Positions 18,004-25,804 of a DNA stretch of 64,000 nt are shown here, piece by piece. This DNA comes from DATCJY01 sp036562565 (GTDB lineage: Bacteria > Bacteroidota > Bacteroidia > Flavobacteriales_D > Sanyastnellaceae), in the NCBI GenBank assembly GCA_036562565.1, contig DATCJY010000087.1, forward strand, positions 1 to 64,000, in the 5' to 3' direction. A program made the position numbers and the translations under genes. How positions within the stretch are numbered: position 1 is the stretch's first letter; the number at the start of each line of letters is the position of its first letter. Below the pieces are notes generated by a model. The model was not told where the DNA came from. It saw nothing but the letters and a program-made list of their open reading frames with translations, and made no database searches.

Positions 18004-18860
18004 GAAATATCCGATACATCATATTTGTACTGGCAGCGTTTGTTACAGCGAGTGCTAGTGCTCAGAAAGCATTCGTGCTTCCCTCTCCTACCGGTGCCAA
18101 TGATTCCATTGCTCTTTATATAGATGTAAACCAAAGCTCAGAGCATGGCCTCAAGCAGATGCTTATCGCTCATCCTGAAGAAGTAAACAATGTTTATATA
18201 TGGACGTGGAACCCCGCTGATCCTGTGATAGGTAATGGAAGTTGGAACAACAGCAATGACGGCTTGAAGATGAAGCACGAAGGCAATTTGTTGTTCTCCA
18301 TAAAATTTGTTCCTACACAATTTTATGGTGTGGATGGCCCTACTTTCTTTTCTAAAGGTATCAGCTGCTTGGCTAAGTTAAAGGATGGAAATGCCCATGG
18401 CGACATGCAGGTGGGTGAAGCCAAAACAGAAGATATTCACGTGAGCATCATACCTAAGCTTTGTGATGAACTCTATTGCATGTTTCCGCAACAAGCTAAG
18501 GCGGATGATTTCTTGACAATCACTTATGACAATACCAAGGAAACCAATCCCAACCTACAAAACTTGGGAGATGGAGAAGTTTACCTCTATATCCGGGCTG
18601 CAGTGGATTTATTCAATAGCGGCCCTGAATATGCATCGCAAGCGGATACGCCTTCAACACCGGCATTGAAAATGAAACCGGTGCCCGGAGAGCCGGGGCA
18701 TTACAAATTGACCATTGTACCGCAGGATTTCTTCGCTCCATTATTGCAGCCTAACCAACAAATTCTGAAAGTGCGCTTTACGGTGGTGAAACCCGGATTC
18801 ACGCATCCGCCACAATCAGTACCTTATACCGATTACATCTTCACTAATTGTGTAGACTAG
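18000..18860 (+). CDS. Exported SusE/SusF-like glycan-binding protein with two Ig-like modules
   Basis: A 286-residue exported protein with a standard signal peptide (cleavage near SASAQ, residue 22), no lipobox and no T9SS sorting domain. By eye it holds two copies (about 25-130 and 155-285) of the module found at the N-terminus of the GH13 enzyme. Shared features are GANDSIALYIDV / ANDTITIYYNV at the start, a middle W-rich stretch, and a G-N5-FSIKFVPTQFYG / GHYKLTIVPQDFF strand pair. Such modules occur in SusE/SusF-type starch-binding proteins, so a surface glucan-binding role is likely. How it stays on the surface is unclear. It is the last gene of the susCD operon, overlapping the lipoprotein gene by 4 nt and followed by a strong terminator. 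Confidence 0.75.
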   Translation: MRNIRYIIFVLAAFVTASASAQKAFVLPSPTGANDSIALYIDVNQSSEHGLKQMLIAHPEEVNNVYIWTWNPADPVIGNGSWNNSNDGLKMKHEGNLLFSIKFVPTQFYGVDGPTFFSKGISCLAKLKDGNAHGDMQVGEAKTEDIHVSIIPKLCDELYCMFPQQAKADDFLTITYDNTKETNPNLQNLGDGEVYLYIRAAVDLFNSGPEYASQADTPSTPALKMKPVPGEPGHYKLTIVPQDFFAPLLQPNQQILKVRFTVVKPGFTHPPQSVPYTDYIFTNCVD

Positions 18861-18903
18861 CTCAATTCGAATCTTAAACTGAAAAGCGGAGATACTAAAA
18901 ACT

Positions 18904-18934
18904 AAAAAACCCGAATCAACGATTCGGGTTTTTT
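18904..18934. terminator. Bidirectional intrinsic terminator between the sus operon and rpoD
   Basis: CCCGAATC (18910-18917) pairs with GATTCGGG (18921-18928) around a 3-nt loop. It is flanked by A6 and T6, so it serves both the plus-strand sus operon and the minus-strand rpoD. Confidence 0.93.
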
Positions 18935-18993
18935 AATGTTTAACTCCATAACGCAAAAATGAACAAAATGCGTTAAGGTGCCTTGATGTCTTA

Positions 18994-19863
18994 TTATCCG
19001 AGGTAAGACTTGAGAATCTTACTGCGGCTAGTGTGTTTCAATCTACGAATGGCTTTTTCCTTGATTTGGCGAACACGTTCGCGAGTCAAGTCAAAGCGCT
19101 CACCTATTTCTTCTAGAGTGAGAGGATGTTCCCCATTCAAACCGAAGTATAGGCGCACAACATCTGCCTCACGGCTGGTCAACGTCTTCAATGAGCGTTC
19201 AATCTCTTTGCGCAATGACTCATGCAACAAATCTGTATCCGGTGCAGGTGTATCATTGGTCTGCAACACATCATACATCGTGCTGCTGCTGTCATCCCCA
19301 TCTTTCAATGGCGCATCCATGGATACGTGACGGCCACTGTTGCGCATCGATTGTTTTACCTCATCCAAAGTCATCTCCAATACCTCGGCAAGTTCTGCCG
19401 GTGTCGGTGGACGCTCAAACTCTTGTTCCAACTTGGCAAAAGCCTTGTTGATTTTGTTAATGGACCCAATCTTGTTCAAAGGCAAACGCACAATACGAGA
19501 TTGCTCAGCCAACGCCTGTAGAATCGATTGACGAATCCACCATACAGCGTAAGAGATGAATTTGAAACCACGTGTTTCATCGAAGCGTTGGGCAGCCTTG
19601 ATGAGTCCCAGATTTCCCTCATTAATTAAGTCAGGTAGGCTAAGACCTTGGTTTTGGTATTGCTTGGAAACAGATACCACGAAACGCAAGTTGGCTTTTG
19701 TAAGCTTTTCCAAAGCGGCCTGATCACCAGCTTTGATTCGCTTTGCCAACTCGACTTCTTCCTCTGCCGTGATGAGATCCACACGGCCAATCTCTTGCAG
19801 GTATTTGTCCAACGAAGCGGTTTCCCTGTTCGTTACCTGCTTGGTAATCTTAAGCTGCCTCAT
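18994..19863 (-). CDS. rpoD: Primary RNA polymerase sigma factor RpoD/SigA
   Basis: The 289-residue protein is the short primary sigma factor typical of Bacteroidota, lacking the long region 1.1 of E. coli RpoD. Regions seen: 1.2 (DKYLQEIGRVDLITAEEEVELAKRI, read in two parts), 2.1-2.4 (NLRFVVSVSKQY, LPDLINEGNLGLIKAA, FKFISYAVWWIRQSI), 3.1 (RPPTPAELAEVL) and 4.1-4.2 (TSREADVVRLYFGLNG, TLEEIGERFDLTRERVRQI). It directs polymerase to housekeeping promoters, in this phylum those with -33 TTG and -7 TAnnTTTG elements such as the many found in this window. It has its own -7 element at 19913-19920 and lies 72 bp after pnp. Confidence 0.96.
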   Translation of the reverse strand: MRQLKITKQVTNRETASLDKYLQEIGRVDLITAEEEVELAKRIKAGDQAALEKLTKANLRFVVSVSKQYQNQGLSLPDLINEGNLGLIKAAQRFDETRGFKFISYAVWWIRQSILQALAEQSRIVRLPLNKIGSINKINKAFAKLEQEFERPPTPAELAEVLEMTLDEVKQSMRNSGRHVSMDAPLKDGDDSSSTMYDVLQTNDTPAPDTDLLHESLRKEIERSLKTLTSREADVVRLYFGLNGEHPLTLEEIGERFDLTRERVRQIKEKAIRRLKHTSRSKILKSYLG

Positions 19864-19912
19864 TTATTAATTATTCGTTTTTTTAGTGTTCACTTCCGCA
19901 TGTGCGGGTTTG

Positions 19913-19920
19913 CAAAAATA
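19913..19920 (-). promoter_or_regulatory. -7 promoter element TATTTTTG for rpoD
   Basis: Minus-strand TATTTTTG fits TAnnTTTG, 49 nt before the rpoD ATG. Just downstream a small palindrome CCGCA-CA-TGCGG (about 19895-19906) would lie near the 5' end of the transcript. Confidence 0.45.
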
Positions 19921-19935
19921 TTACGATTGCTCGCC

Positions 19936-22080
19936 TTAGTTCTGTGCTGCTTCCGGTTTTGGAAGAAGGGCTTTGCGTGACAATTTGAACTTCCCGTTTT
20001 TGGGGTCTTTACCAATTACTTTCACTTTCACCTTATCTCCTTCTTTCAAAACATCGCGCACATTTTCTACACGAGCCCAATCGATTTCTGATACGTGCAA
20101 TAGCGCATCTTGTTTTGGTAATATTTCAACAAACGCACCAAATGCCTGTATATTTTTAACAACCCCGTCATAAATTTCGCCAACTTCAATTTGTGGAGGG
20201 AATACGATTGAGCGTATGCGCTTCAATGCTGCATCCAAATTCTCTTTGTTTGCAGACGCAATCTCAACGATTCCTTTGTTGTCCACTTCAGTTATGGTGA
20301 TGACCGTTTCAGTAGATTTCTGAATCTCTTGGATTACTTTACCTCCAGGGCCAATCACCGCACCAATCGTGTCGTTCGGAATTTCGAGGCTCACAATGCG
20401 TGGTGCATGTGGCTTATAATCCGGACGTGGCTTGTCAATGGTTTTTACAATTTCTCCCAGGATATGGAGTCGGCCTTGACGTGCTTGCTCCAAAGCTTTT
20501 CTCACCATATCCATGCTGAGACCTTTGATTTTGATATCCATCTGACATGCCGTGATACCTTTCGCTGTACCGGTCACTTTGAAGTCCATATCTCCCAAGT
20601 GGTCCTCATCTCCCAAGATGTCTGAAAGAATTTGGTACTTGGAGTTGTCTTCGTTGGTAATCAAACCCATAGCGATTCCCGATACCGGAGCTTTGATTTG
20701 AACACCTGCATCCATCAAGGAAAGTGTTCCTGCACAAACAGTTGCCATAGATGACGAACCGTTTGACTCAAGGATGTCTGATACCACACGAATTGCGTAT
20801 GGACATTCTTCACGTGATGGAATCACGGGCTTCAATGCACGAAGGGCAAGGTTGCCATGACCGATTTCCCTACGGCTGGTGGCGCGCATTGGACGCGCTT
20901 CACCGGTGCTGAATGGTGGGAAGTTGTAATGCAAAATGAAACGGTCTTCTCGTGGCATTACGGCACTGTCCACAGTTTGCTCATCAAGTTTCGTACCTAG
21001 AGTAACTGTTGTCAGTGATTGTGTTTCACCACGGGTGAAAATCGCTGAACCGTGTGCTCCGGGCAAGTAGTCAATCTCGCTCCAGATAGGACGGATTTGT
21101 GTCGTAGTACGACCATCCAAGCGAATGCCTTCATTCAGAATCATGTTGCGCATGGCTTCTTTCAGGCAGTCGTGATGGTATTTATGCAGTAAGAATTTCT
21201 TCTCTGTCTTTTCTTCTTCTGTGAAGCGAGCGTTGAAGTTTTCTTCAATTGCTTTGAATGCTTCAGCGCGTTGGTGCTTGTCAGAAGGGGTTTTGGCAGT
21301 GTTGTAGTATTGTTGGTAACACTCCTCCCAAATCATTTTCTTCAATTCCTCGTCTTTTGGCTCGTGATTGTATTCACGTTTAACAAGGGATTTGGGAACG
21401 CGTGAAGCCAATTCTCTCTGTGCAGCAACTTGTTTCTTAATGGCTTCGTGAGCTACTTCCAAAGCAGCGATCATGTCTTCTTCGCTTACTTCTTTCATCT
21501 CACCTTCCACCATCACGATGCTGTCATCGCTACCTGCTACAATCAAGTCAAGGTCTGCATTTGCCATTTGAGACCAAGTCGGGTTGATAACCAACTTGCC
21601 ATCGATACGTGCAACGCGCACTTCACTGATTGGTCCGTTGAATGGAATATTGGATACTGCCAGAGCAGCTGAGGCTGCCAATCCTGCAAGACTGTCTGCC
21701 ATATTTTCCTTATCTGCAGAGATAAGGTTTACAACGACTTGAACATCTGCGTGAAAATCGTCCGGAAACATCGGGCGCAAAGCGCGGTCGATGAGGCGAG
21801 CTACCAATATTTCATCGTCATAAGGACGGGCTTCTCTTTTGAAATAACCTCCGGGGAAACGGCCTGCAGCGGCATATTTCTCGCGATACTCTACTGTGAG
21901 TGGCAAGAAATCCGTGCCCTCTTTTGCTTCCGGTGCTGCTACCACAGCAGCAAGAAGCATGGTATTGCCTTGTCTTACCACTACAGAACCATCGGCTTGC
22001 TTGGCCAATTTCCCTGTTTCAATGGTAATCGGACGATTGTCCCCAAGGTCAATTGTCGTTGTTACTAATTCGTAATTCAT
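19936..22080 (-). CDS. pnp: Polyribonucleotide nucleotidyltransferase (PNPase)
   Basis: PNPase (714 residues, normal length) degrades RNA 3' to 5' by phosphorolysis and acts in the RNA degradosome. The first RNase PH domain (about 10-145) includes GRFPGGYFKREARP and DRALRPMFP. A helical linker follows, then the second RNase PH domain (about 325-545) with ETQSLTTVTLGT, RREIGHGNLALRAL and the catalytic acidic stretch LGDEDHLGDMDFKVTGT. A KH domain (IGAVIGPGGKVIQEI) and an S1 domain (GEIYDGVVKNIQAFGAFVEI) close the protein. It lies 93 bp downstream of rpsO behind an intrinsic terminator, the classical rpsO-pnp arrangement. No consensus promoter was seen directly before it. Confidence 0.97.
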   Translation of the reverse strand: MNYELVTTTIDLGDNRPITIETGKLAKQADGSVVVRQGNTMLLAAVVAAPEAKEGTDFLPLTVEYREKYAAAGRFPGGYFKREARPYDDEILVARLIDRALRPMFPDDFHADVQVVVNLISADKENMADSLAGLAASAALAVSNIPFNGPISEVRVARIDGKLVINPTWSQMANADLDLIVAGSDDSIVMVEGEMKEVSEEDMIAALEVAHEAIKKQVAAQRELASRVPKSLVKREYNHEPKDEELKKMIWEECYQQYYNTAKTPSDKHQRAEAFKAIEENFNARFTEEEKTEKKFLLHKYHHDCLKEAMRNMILNEGIRLDGRTTTQIRPIWSEIDYLPGAHGSAIFTRGETQSLTTVTLGTKLDEQTVDSAVMPREDRFILHYNFPPFSTGEARPMRATSRREIGHGNLALRALKPVIPSREECPYAIRVVSDILESNGSSSMATVCAGTLSLMDAGVQIKAPVSGIAMGLITNEDNSKYQILSDILGDEDHLGDMDFKVTGTAKGITACQMDIKIKGLSMDMVRKALEQARQGRLHILGEIVKTIDKPRPDYKPHAPRIVSLEIPNDTIGAVIGPGGKVIQEIQKSTETVITITEVDNKGIVEIASANKENLDAALKRIRSIVFPPQIEVGEIYDGVVKNIQAFGAFVEILPKQDALLHVSEIDWARVENVRDVLKEGDKVKVKVIGKDPKNGKFKLSRKALLPKPEAAQN

Positions 22081-22116
22081 TGTTTTCTATTCGAATAAAA
22101 CGTGTATTTAGAAAAA

Positions 22117-22144
22117 CACAAAAAGGCAATTGTGTTCAATTGCC
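22117..22144 (-). terminator. Intrinsic terminator/attenuator between rpsO and pnp
   Basis: On the minus strand GGCAATTG-AACA-CAATTGCC (22125-22144) is followed by five T and a further T-rich stretch. It would end most rpsO transcripts, with pnp expressed by readthrough. Confidence 0.88.
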
Positions 22145-22173
22145 CTTCTGCTCTGCTCTATGAGCGCGATGTA

Positions 22174-22443
22174 TTATTTACGGAGCTCAAGTTCTTTAAC
22201 AATAGCTCTGTAACGGTTGATGTCTTTCTTCTGCAAATAATCCAACAAGCTTCTGCGCTTACCAACCAAACGAATCAAGCTGCGCTGGGTTCCATAATCT
22301 TTTTTATTGGATTTCAAGTGTTCAGTAAGGTGCGCAATGCGGTAAGTAAATAACGCGATTTGGCCTTCTGTTGAACCGGTATCTTTCTCAGACTTACCGT
22401 GTTTTTTAAAAATTTCTTGTTTTTTTGCTGTGTCGAGGTACAT
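22174..22443 (-). CDS. rpsO: 30S ribosomal protein S15
   Basis: S15 (89 residues, normal length) binds the central domain of 16S rRNA early in 30S assembly. Family marks are GSTEGQIALFTYRI, HLKSNKKDYGTQRSL and LVGKRRSLLDYLQKKD. The ATG is fixed by MYLDTAKKQEIF. Both promoter elements are visible upstream (22525-22559), giving a 5' untranslated region of about 80 nt that could hold an autoregulatory structure, though I did not identify one. A terminator separates it from pnp. Confidence 0.97.
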   Translation of the reverse strand: MYLDTAKKQEIFKKHGKSEKDTGSTEGQIALFTYRIAHLTEHLKSNKKDYGTQRSLIRLVGKRRSLLDYLQKKDINRYRAIVKELELRK

Positions 22444-22524
22444 GCTAATACTTATGTAAGTGATTGTTATGCTTTAATCCTCAAGTACTGACGAACCGAA
22501 ATCCGATGTTCCTTAAAAGGGTTG

Positions 22525-22559
22525 CAAATGTAATGAATACGTTGCCTTTTTGTACAAAA
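22525..22559 (-). promoter_or_regulatory. rpsO promoter with -33 and -7 elements
   Basis: On the minus strand TTTTG (22555-22559) is followed 22 nt later by TACATTTG (22525-22532), a perfect TAnnTTTG. This is one of the two best two-element promoters in the window. Confidence 0.65.
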
Positions 22560-22664
22560 AAATCGCAAAACAATGACTTTTGCAATTGGTTCAGTTTCAA
22601 CTCAAAGAATGGGTGGATGGCAAAATTCCTAAAAAACGACTGGACAACCACTATTGAATCTTGC

Positions 22665-22672
22665 TATGTTTG
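22665..22672 (+). promoter_or_regulatory. -7 promoter element TATGTTTG for the trp operon
   Basis: Exact TAnnTTTG match. The first leader ATG (22678) begins only 5 nt after it, far closer than at any other gene in this window (20 nt or more). The transcript should start at or next to that ATG. No -33 TTG stands out. Confidence 0.6.
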
Positions 22673-22677
22673 CCGCC

Positions 22678-22728
22678 ATGAAAATTTCAATGAACATGTC
22701 TTGGTGGTGGCCGCTCAACTTATGTTGA
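22678..22728 (+). CDS. trpL: trp operon leader peptide with three tandem Trp codons
   Basis: The short frame encodes MKISMNMSWWWPLNLC and stops at TGA 22726-22728. The three adjacent TGG codons (22702-22710) are the tryptophan sensor: a ribosome short of charged tRNA-Trp stalls here. Three ATGs are in frame (22678, 22690, 22696). The first lies only 5 nt from the promoter box, so it would give a leaderless or nearly leaderless message. ATG 22690 follows an A-rich stretch like many start sites in this phylum and would leave a short untranslated leader, so I consider it the likelier start. It is followed directly by the antiterminator and terminator of the attenuator and by trpE. The peptide itself has no expected function. 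Confidence 0.85.
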   Translation: MKISMNMSWWWPLNLC

Positions 22729-22806
22729 ACAGCCCGCTAATGCATTTCATTTAACGATATACACTACCGGAAAGCCCGCTGTTCAAAAAAGCAGCGGGCT
22801 TTTTTA
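22715..22806 (+). promoter_or_regulatory. trp operon transcription attenuator (protector, antiterminator, terminator)
   Basis: Three mutually exclusive helices are visible. Protector 1:2 is TCAAC (22715-22719) with GTTGA (22724-22728). Antiterminator 2:3 is TTGAACAGC (22725-22733) with GCTGTTCAA (22778-22786), 9 bp perfect. The terminator 3:4 follows and shares GCTG (22778-22781) with the antiterminator. The leader stop codon lies inside region 2, so a ribosome that reaches it would mask region 2 and allow termination, while a ribosome stalled at the Trp codons would leave region 2 free to form the antiterminator. AGCCCGCT also occurs as a direct repeat (22731-22738 and 22773-22780). Confidence 0.85.
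22771..22806 (+). terminator. Attenuator terminator before trpE
   Basis: An 11-bp perfect stem, AAAGCCCGCTG (22771-22781) with CAGCGGGCTTT (22792-22802), a 10-nt loop and a T run that continues to 22805. It ends 15 nt before the trpE ATG. Confidence 0.93.
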
Positions 22807-22820
22807 TTGTTCTGCTCCGT

Positions 22821-24218
22821 ATGAAGGTAACAACAACTACCAAGAAAATTTTGGCCGATACTCACACTCCGGTGAGTATTTATCTCCAGCTGCGTGACCG
22901 TTTCGAAGGGACACTGCTACTGGAAAGTTCTGATTATCATTCCAAGGATGATAGTTTCTCATTTATCTGTGCCGGTAAAATGGTGCAGTATGTCTTTGAT
23001 GGTGAGTATGCCATCGTGTCAAAAGGCCCGGATCGAATAAGTAAGACTGCAGTTTCGAATCGCGAGGAATTTTTGACGAGTCTCAAGGAGTTTCAAAAGA
23101 TGTTCGATCTCGAACCGGAAGCGAAAAAAATGCGTGGACAGGGGCTCTACGGTTATCTCTCCTACGATGCTGTTTCGTTTTTTGAAGATGTAAAAACAGG
23201 AGCCAAAAAGAACCCTACTAAGGAAATTCCCATTTGCCAATACGCTTTATATGAATATGTAGTCGTGCTCAACCGCTTTAATGACGAGTTGGTAGTGCTC
23301 CACAATACGCTGGATGGAGAACATTCCAATAACATTGATGAGTTCCTCAACCTTTTGCGCAGTGCACAACCTGCTACCAACCGTTTTCAGGTGGTGAATG
23401 GAGAGGAAGCCAGCAACACCGAGGAAGCTTTTTTGCAAATGGTACGCCAGGGAAAAATGCATTGCGCACGCGGTGATGTGTTTCAGGTGGTATTCTCGCG
23501 CAGGTTTTCGCACACCTATAAAGGCGATGATTTTCAATTGTATCGCACTCTGCGCTCTGTGAATCCTTCTCCTTACCTCTTCTATTTCGACTATGGAAAT
23601 TTCCGTTTATTCGGTTCGTCCCCGGAGGTGCAGTTGCGCATCCAAAACAGTGTTGCCAGCATTCATCCTATTGCAGGCACTTTCAGACGAACTCATAATG
23701 CACTGGAAGACCTTCGCTTAGCTGAAGAACTACAGAACGACCCGAAAGAAAAAGCGGAACACATCATGTTGGTGGACTTGGCACGCAATGATTTAAGCCG
23801 GCATTGCACGGATGTAACCGTAAAGAAATTCAGTGAAGTGCAATTGTTTTCACATGTGATTCACCTTGTGAGCGAAGTAACAGGAAAGCTGAAACAGCCG
23901 GATGCGATGTGGGATGTGGTAGCAGACACCTTTCCTGCCGGAACCTTGAGCGGAGCTCCCAAGGTGCGCGCCATGCAGCTCATTGAAGAAAATGAACAAG
24001 AACAACGCGGAGCTTATGGCGGGGCAATTGGAATGGTGGGCTTTGATCATTCCTTCAATCATGCAATTATGATTCGCACTTTTCTCTCGAAAAACGGAAC
24101 CTTGTTTTATCAAGCCGGTGCCGGCATCGTGAATGCAAGTGACGAGTATAAAGAATTACAGGAAGTAAACAACAAATTGGCCGCATTGCGCAAGTCAATG
24201 GAAATGGCAAGTAATTAA
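22821..24218 (+). CDS. trpE: Anthranilate synthase component I
   Basis: TrpE (465 residues) makes anthranilate from chorismate, with ammonia supplied by TrpG. The feedback site motif LLES (33-36) near the N-terminus is kept, so tryptophan inhibition is expected. The chorismate-binding core carries CARGDVFQVVFSRRF, NPSPYLFYFDYG, SSPEVQLR, HPIAGTFRR, EHIMLVDLARNDLSR, TFPAGTLSGAPKVRAM and the GAYGGAIG loop. It is the first structural gene of the operon, 15 nt after the attenuator terminator, and is followed by trpG after 30 nt. Expression is therefore expected to be set by the attenuator. Confidence 0.97.
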   Translation: MKVTTTTKKILADTHTPVSIYLQLRDRFEGTLLLESSDYHSKDDSFSFICAGKMVQYVFDGEYAIVSKGPDRISKTAVSNREEFLTSLKEFQKMFDLEPEAKKMRGQGLYGYLSYDAVSFFEDVKTGAKKNPTKEIPICQYALYEYVVVLNRFNDELVVLHNTLDGEHSNNIDEFLNLLRSAQPATNRFQVVNGEEASNTEEAFLQMVRQGKMHCARGDVFQVVFSRRFSHTYKGDDFQLYRTLRSVNPSPYLFYFDYGNFRLFGSSPEVQLRIQNSVASIHPIAGTFRRTHNALEDLRLAEELQNDPKEKAEHIMLVDLARNDLSRHCTDVTVKKFSEVQLFSHVIHLVSEVTGKLKQPDAMWDVVADTFPAGTLSGAPKVRAMQLIEENEQEQRGAYGGAIGMVGFDHSFNHAIMIRTFLSKNGTLFYQAGAGIVNASDEYKELQEVNNKLAALRKSMEMASN

Positions 24219-24248
24219 ATTGGATAATTAAATTCTGGAAAATACCCC

Positions 24249-24815
24249 ATGAAAATTCTGGTATTAGACAACTACGACAGCTTTACCTATAACCTCGTTC
24301 ACATGCTGGAAAAGCTTACGGACGACCCCATCGATGTCTTTCGCAATGATAAAATCAACTTGGAGCAGGTTGCCGCGTATGACAAAATAGTTCTTTCCCC
24401 CGGACCCGGAATCCCCAGTGAAGCGGGCATTTTAATGGATGTGATTCGCCAATATGCTCCTACAAAAAACATACTTGGTGTTTGTCTTGGGCATCAGGCC
24501 ATCGGAGAAGTATTTGGAGCAGAGCTTTTCAACCTCTCAAAGGTCTATCATGGAATTAGTACCAATGCCCGCATCATTGATTACGATATAATTTTCAATG
24601 AAATTCCTGAACAATTTGAGATTGGTCGATATCATTCTTGGTGCCTGCGTGCCCCGCTCCCTTCTGATTTAATTGCAACAATGGTAGATGAAGAAGGTCA
24701 CATCATGGCGCTGAAGCACGCAACATACAATGTGCGTGGAGTGCAATTCCACCCGGAATCTGTCCTTACACCATTGGGAGAAAAATTGCTTGAAAACTGG
24801 ATAAAACTAGCCTAA
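24249..24815 (+). CDS. trpG: Anthranilate synthase component II (glutamine amidotransferase)
   Basis: A 188-residue class I glutamine amidotransferase that releases ammonia from glutamine for TrpE. The catalytic triad is Cys79 in LGVCLGHQAIG, with His168 and Glu170 in VQFHPESVLTP. The N-terminal LVLDNYDSFTYNLVH and SPGPGIPSEAG are typical of TrpG/PabA. A single copy of this type may also serve folate (PabA) synthesis. That is known from other bacteria and not shown here. Its TAA stop overlaps the trpD ATG by one base (TAATG), indicating translational coupling. Confidence 0.96.
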   Translation: MKILVLDNYDSFTYNLVHMLEKLTDDPIDVFRNDKINLEQVAAYDKIVLSPGPGIPSEAGILMDVIRQYAPTKNILGVCLGHQAIGEVFGAELFNLSKVYHGISTNARIIDYDIIFNEIPEQFEIGRYHSWCLRAPLPSDLIATMVDEEGHIMALKHATYNVRGVQFHPESVLTPLGEKLLENWIKLA

Positions 24816-25801
24816 TGAAAAAGTTATTTGAACAATTATATGCACATCAACCACTGAGTAGCGAACAAGCTCGCGAAGTGTTGATTGCTATTACCGAAGG
24901 TGCGATGAATCCAGCACAGATTGCTTCGTTCCTTACTGTTTACCTTATGCGTCCCTTGACTGTGGAGGAATTGGAGGGATTCCGTAATGCCATGTTGGAG
25001 CTCGCTGTTCCTTTTGAAGCAGGTAGATTCTGTATGGATTTGTGCGGTACCGGAGGTGATTCTAAAAACACATTTAATATCTCCACTCTATCGTCATTGG
25101 TAGTCGCTGCTTCCGGCATCAACGTTACCAAACACGGTAACTACGGGGTGAGTAGCATTAGCGGGTCCAGCAATGTGATGGAGTATTTCGGTTACCAATT
25201 CACAAACAATCCCGAAACACTGTTGCGTCAATTGGACCGTTGCAATATCTGTTTCCTACATGCACCGCTCTTTCACCCGGCAATGAAGTCAGTGGCTCCG
25301 ATTCGCAAGGAATTAGGTGTAAAAACTTTTTTCAATATGTTGGGACCACTAACCAATCCCGCCAAACCTGCAGCACAATGCACCGGAGTTTTCAATCTGC
25401 AAGTAGCGCGGTTGTATCACTACTTGCTGGAGAAGGAGAACAAGCAATACACAATAATTCATTCACTGGACGGATACGATGAAATCTCCTTAACATCCAA
25501 TGTGCGTTTGTTGTCACATACTGGAGAATCCATTTTAAATCCAATTGATTTTAATTCTGAAAAACTTCTTGAATCGGATTTATTCGGTGGACATACGATT
25601 GAGGAATCCGCTTCGCTGTTTATCAATATCCTCGAAGGGAAAGGTACTGCTGCTCAAGTAGCCGCTGTATCCGCCAATGCGGGAATGGCCATCAAAACAG
25701 CAAAACCTCAAGAAAGCTTGTCAGATTGCATTGAACAAGCCAGAGAACTCCTCCAAAGTGGAAGAGCCAAAGAAGTGTTTAAACAGTTATTAGCAGCCTG
25801 A
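24815..25801 (+). CDS. trpD: Anthranilate phosphoribosyltransferase
   Basis: TrpD (328 residues) transfers the phosphoribosyl group of PRPP to anthranilate. The PRPP/Mg site is in LCGTGGDSKNTFNIST, followed by KHGNYGVSSISGSSNVMEYFG, HPAMKSVAPIRKELGVKTF and LGPLTNPAKP. The length is close to the family norm. It begins inside the trpG stop codon and ends 3 nt before trpC, so the operon is tightly packed here. TrpD and TrpG are separate genes, unlike the fused form in enteric bacteria. Confidence 0.97.
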   Translation: MKKLFEQLYAHQPLSSEQAREVLIAITEGAMNPAQIASFLTVYLMRPLTVEELEGFRNAMLELAVPFEAGRFCMDLCGTGGDSKNTFNISTLSSLVVAASGINVTKHGNYGVSSISGSSNVMEYFGYQFTNNPETLLRQLDRCNICFLHAPLFHPAMKSVAPIRKELGVKTFFNMLGPLTNPAKPAAQCTGVFNLQVARLYHYLLEKENKQYTIIHSLDGYDEISLTSNVRLLSHTGESILNPIDFNSEKLLESDLFGGHTIEESASLFINILEGKGTAAQVAAVSANAGMAIKTAKPQESLSDCIEQARELLQSGRAKEVFKQLLAA

Positions 25802-25804
25802 TGT

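Larger units (their letters stand above)
22444..22677. other. Intergenic region with divergent rpsO and trp promoters
   Basis: The stretch between rpsO and the trp leader holds the rpsO promoter (22525-22559, minus), the rpsO leader and the trp -7 element (22665-22672, plus). Open frames in it have no family features and no coding look. Confidence 0.6.

Noticed and set aside
18861..18880. TTCGAATC resembling a tRNA T-loop
   Set aside because: No acceptor, D or anticodon stems can be drawn around it; no tRNA gene is present.
22464..22754. Plus-strand open frame (96 codons) across the trp promoter and leader
   Set aside because: It covers the rpsO promoter, the trp promoter and the attenuator in a different frame and has no family features.
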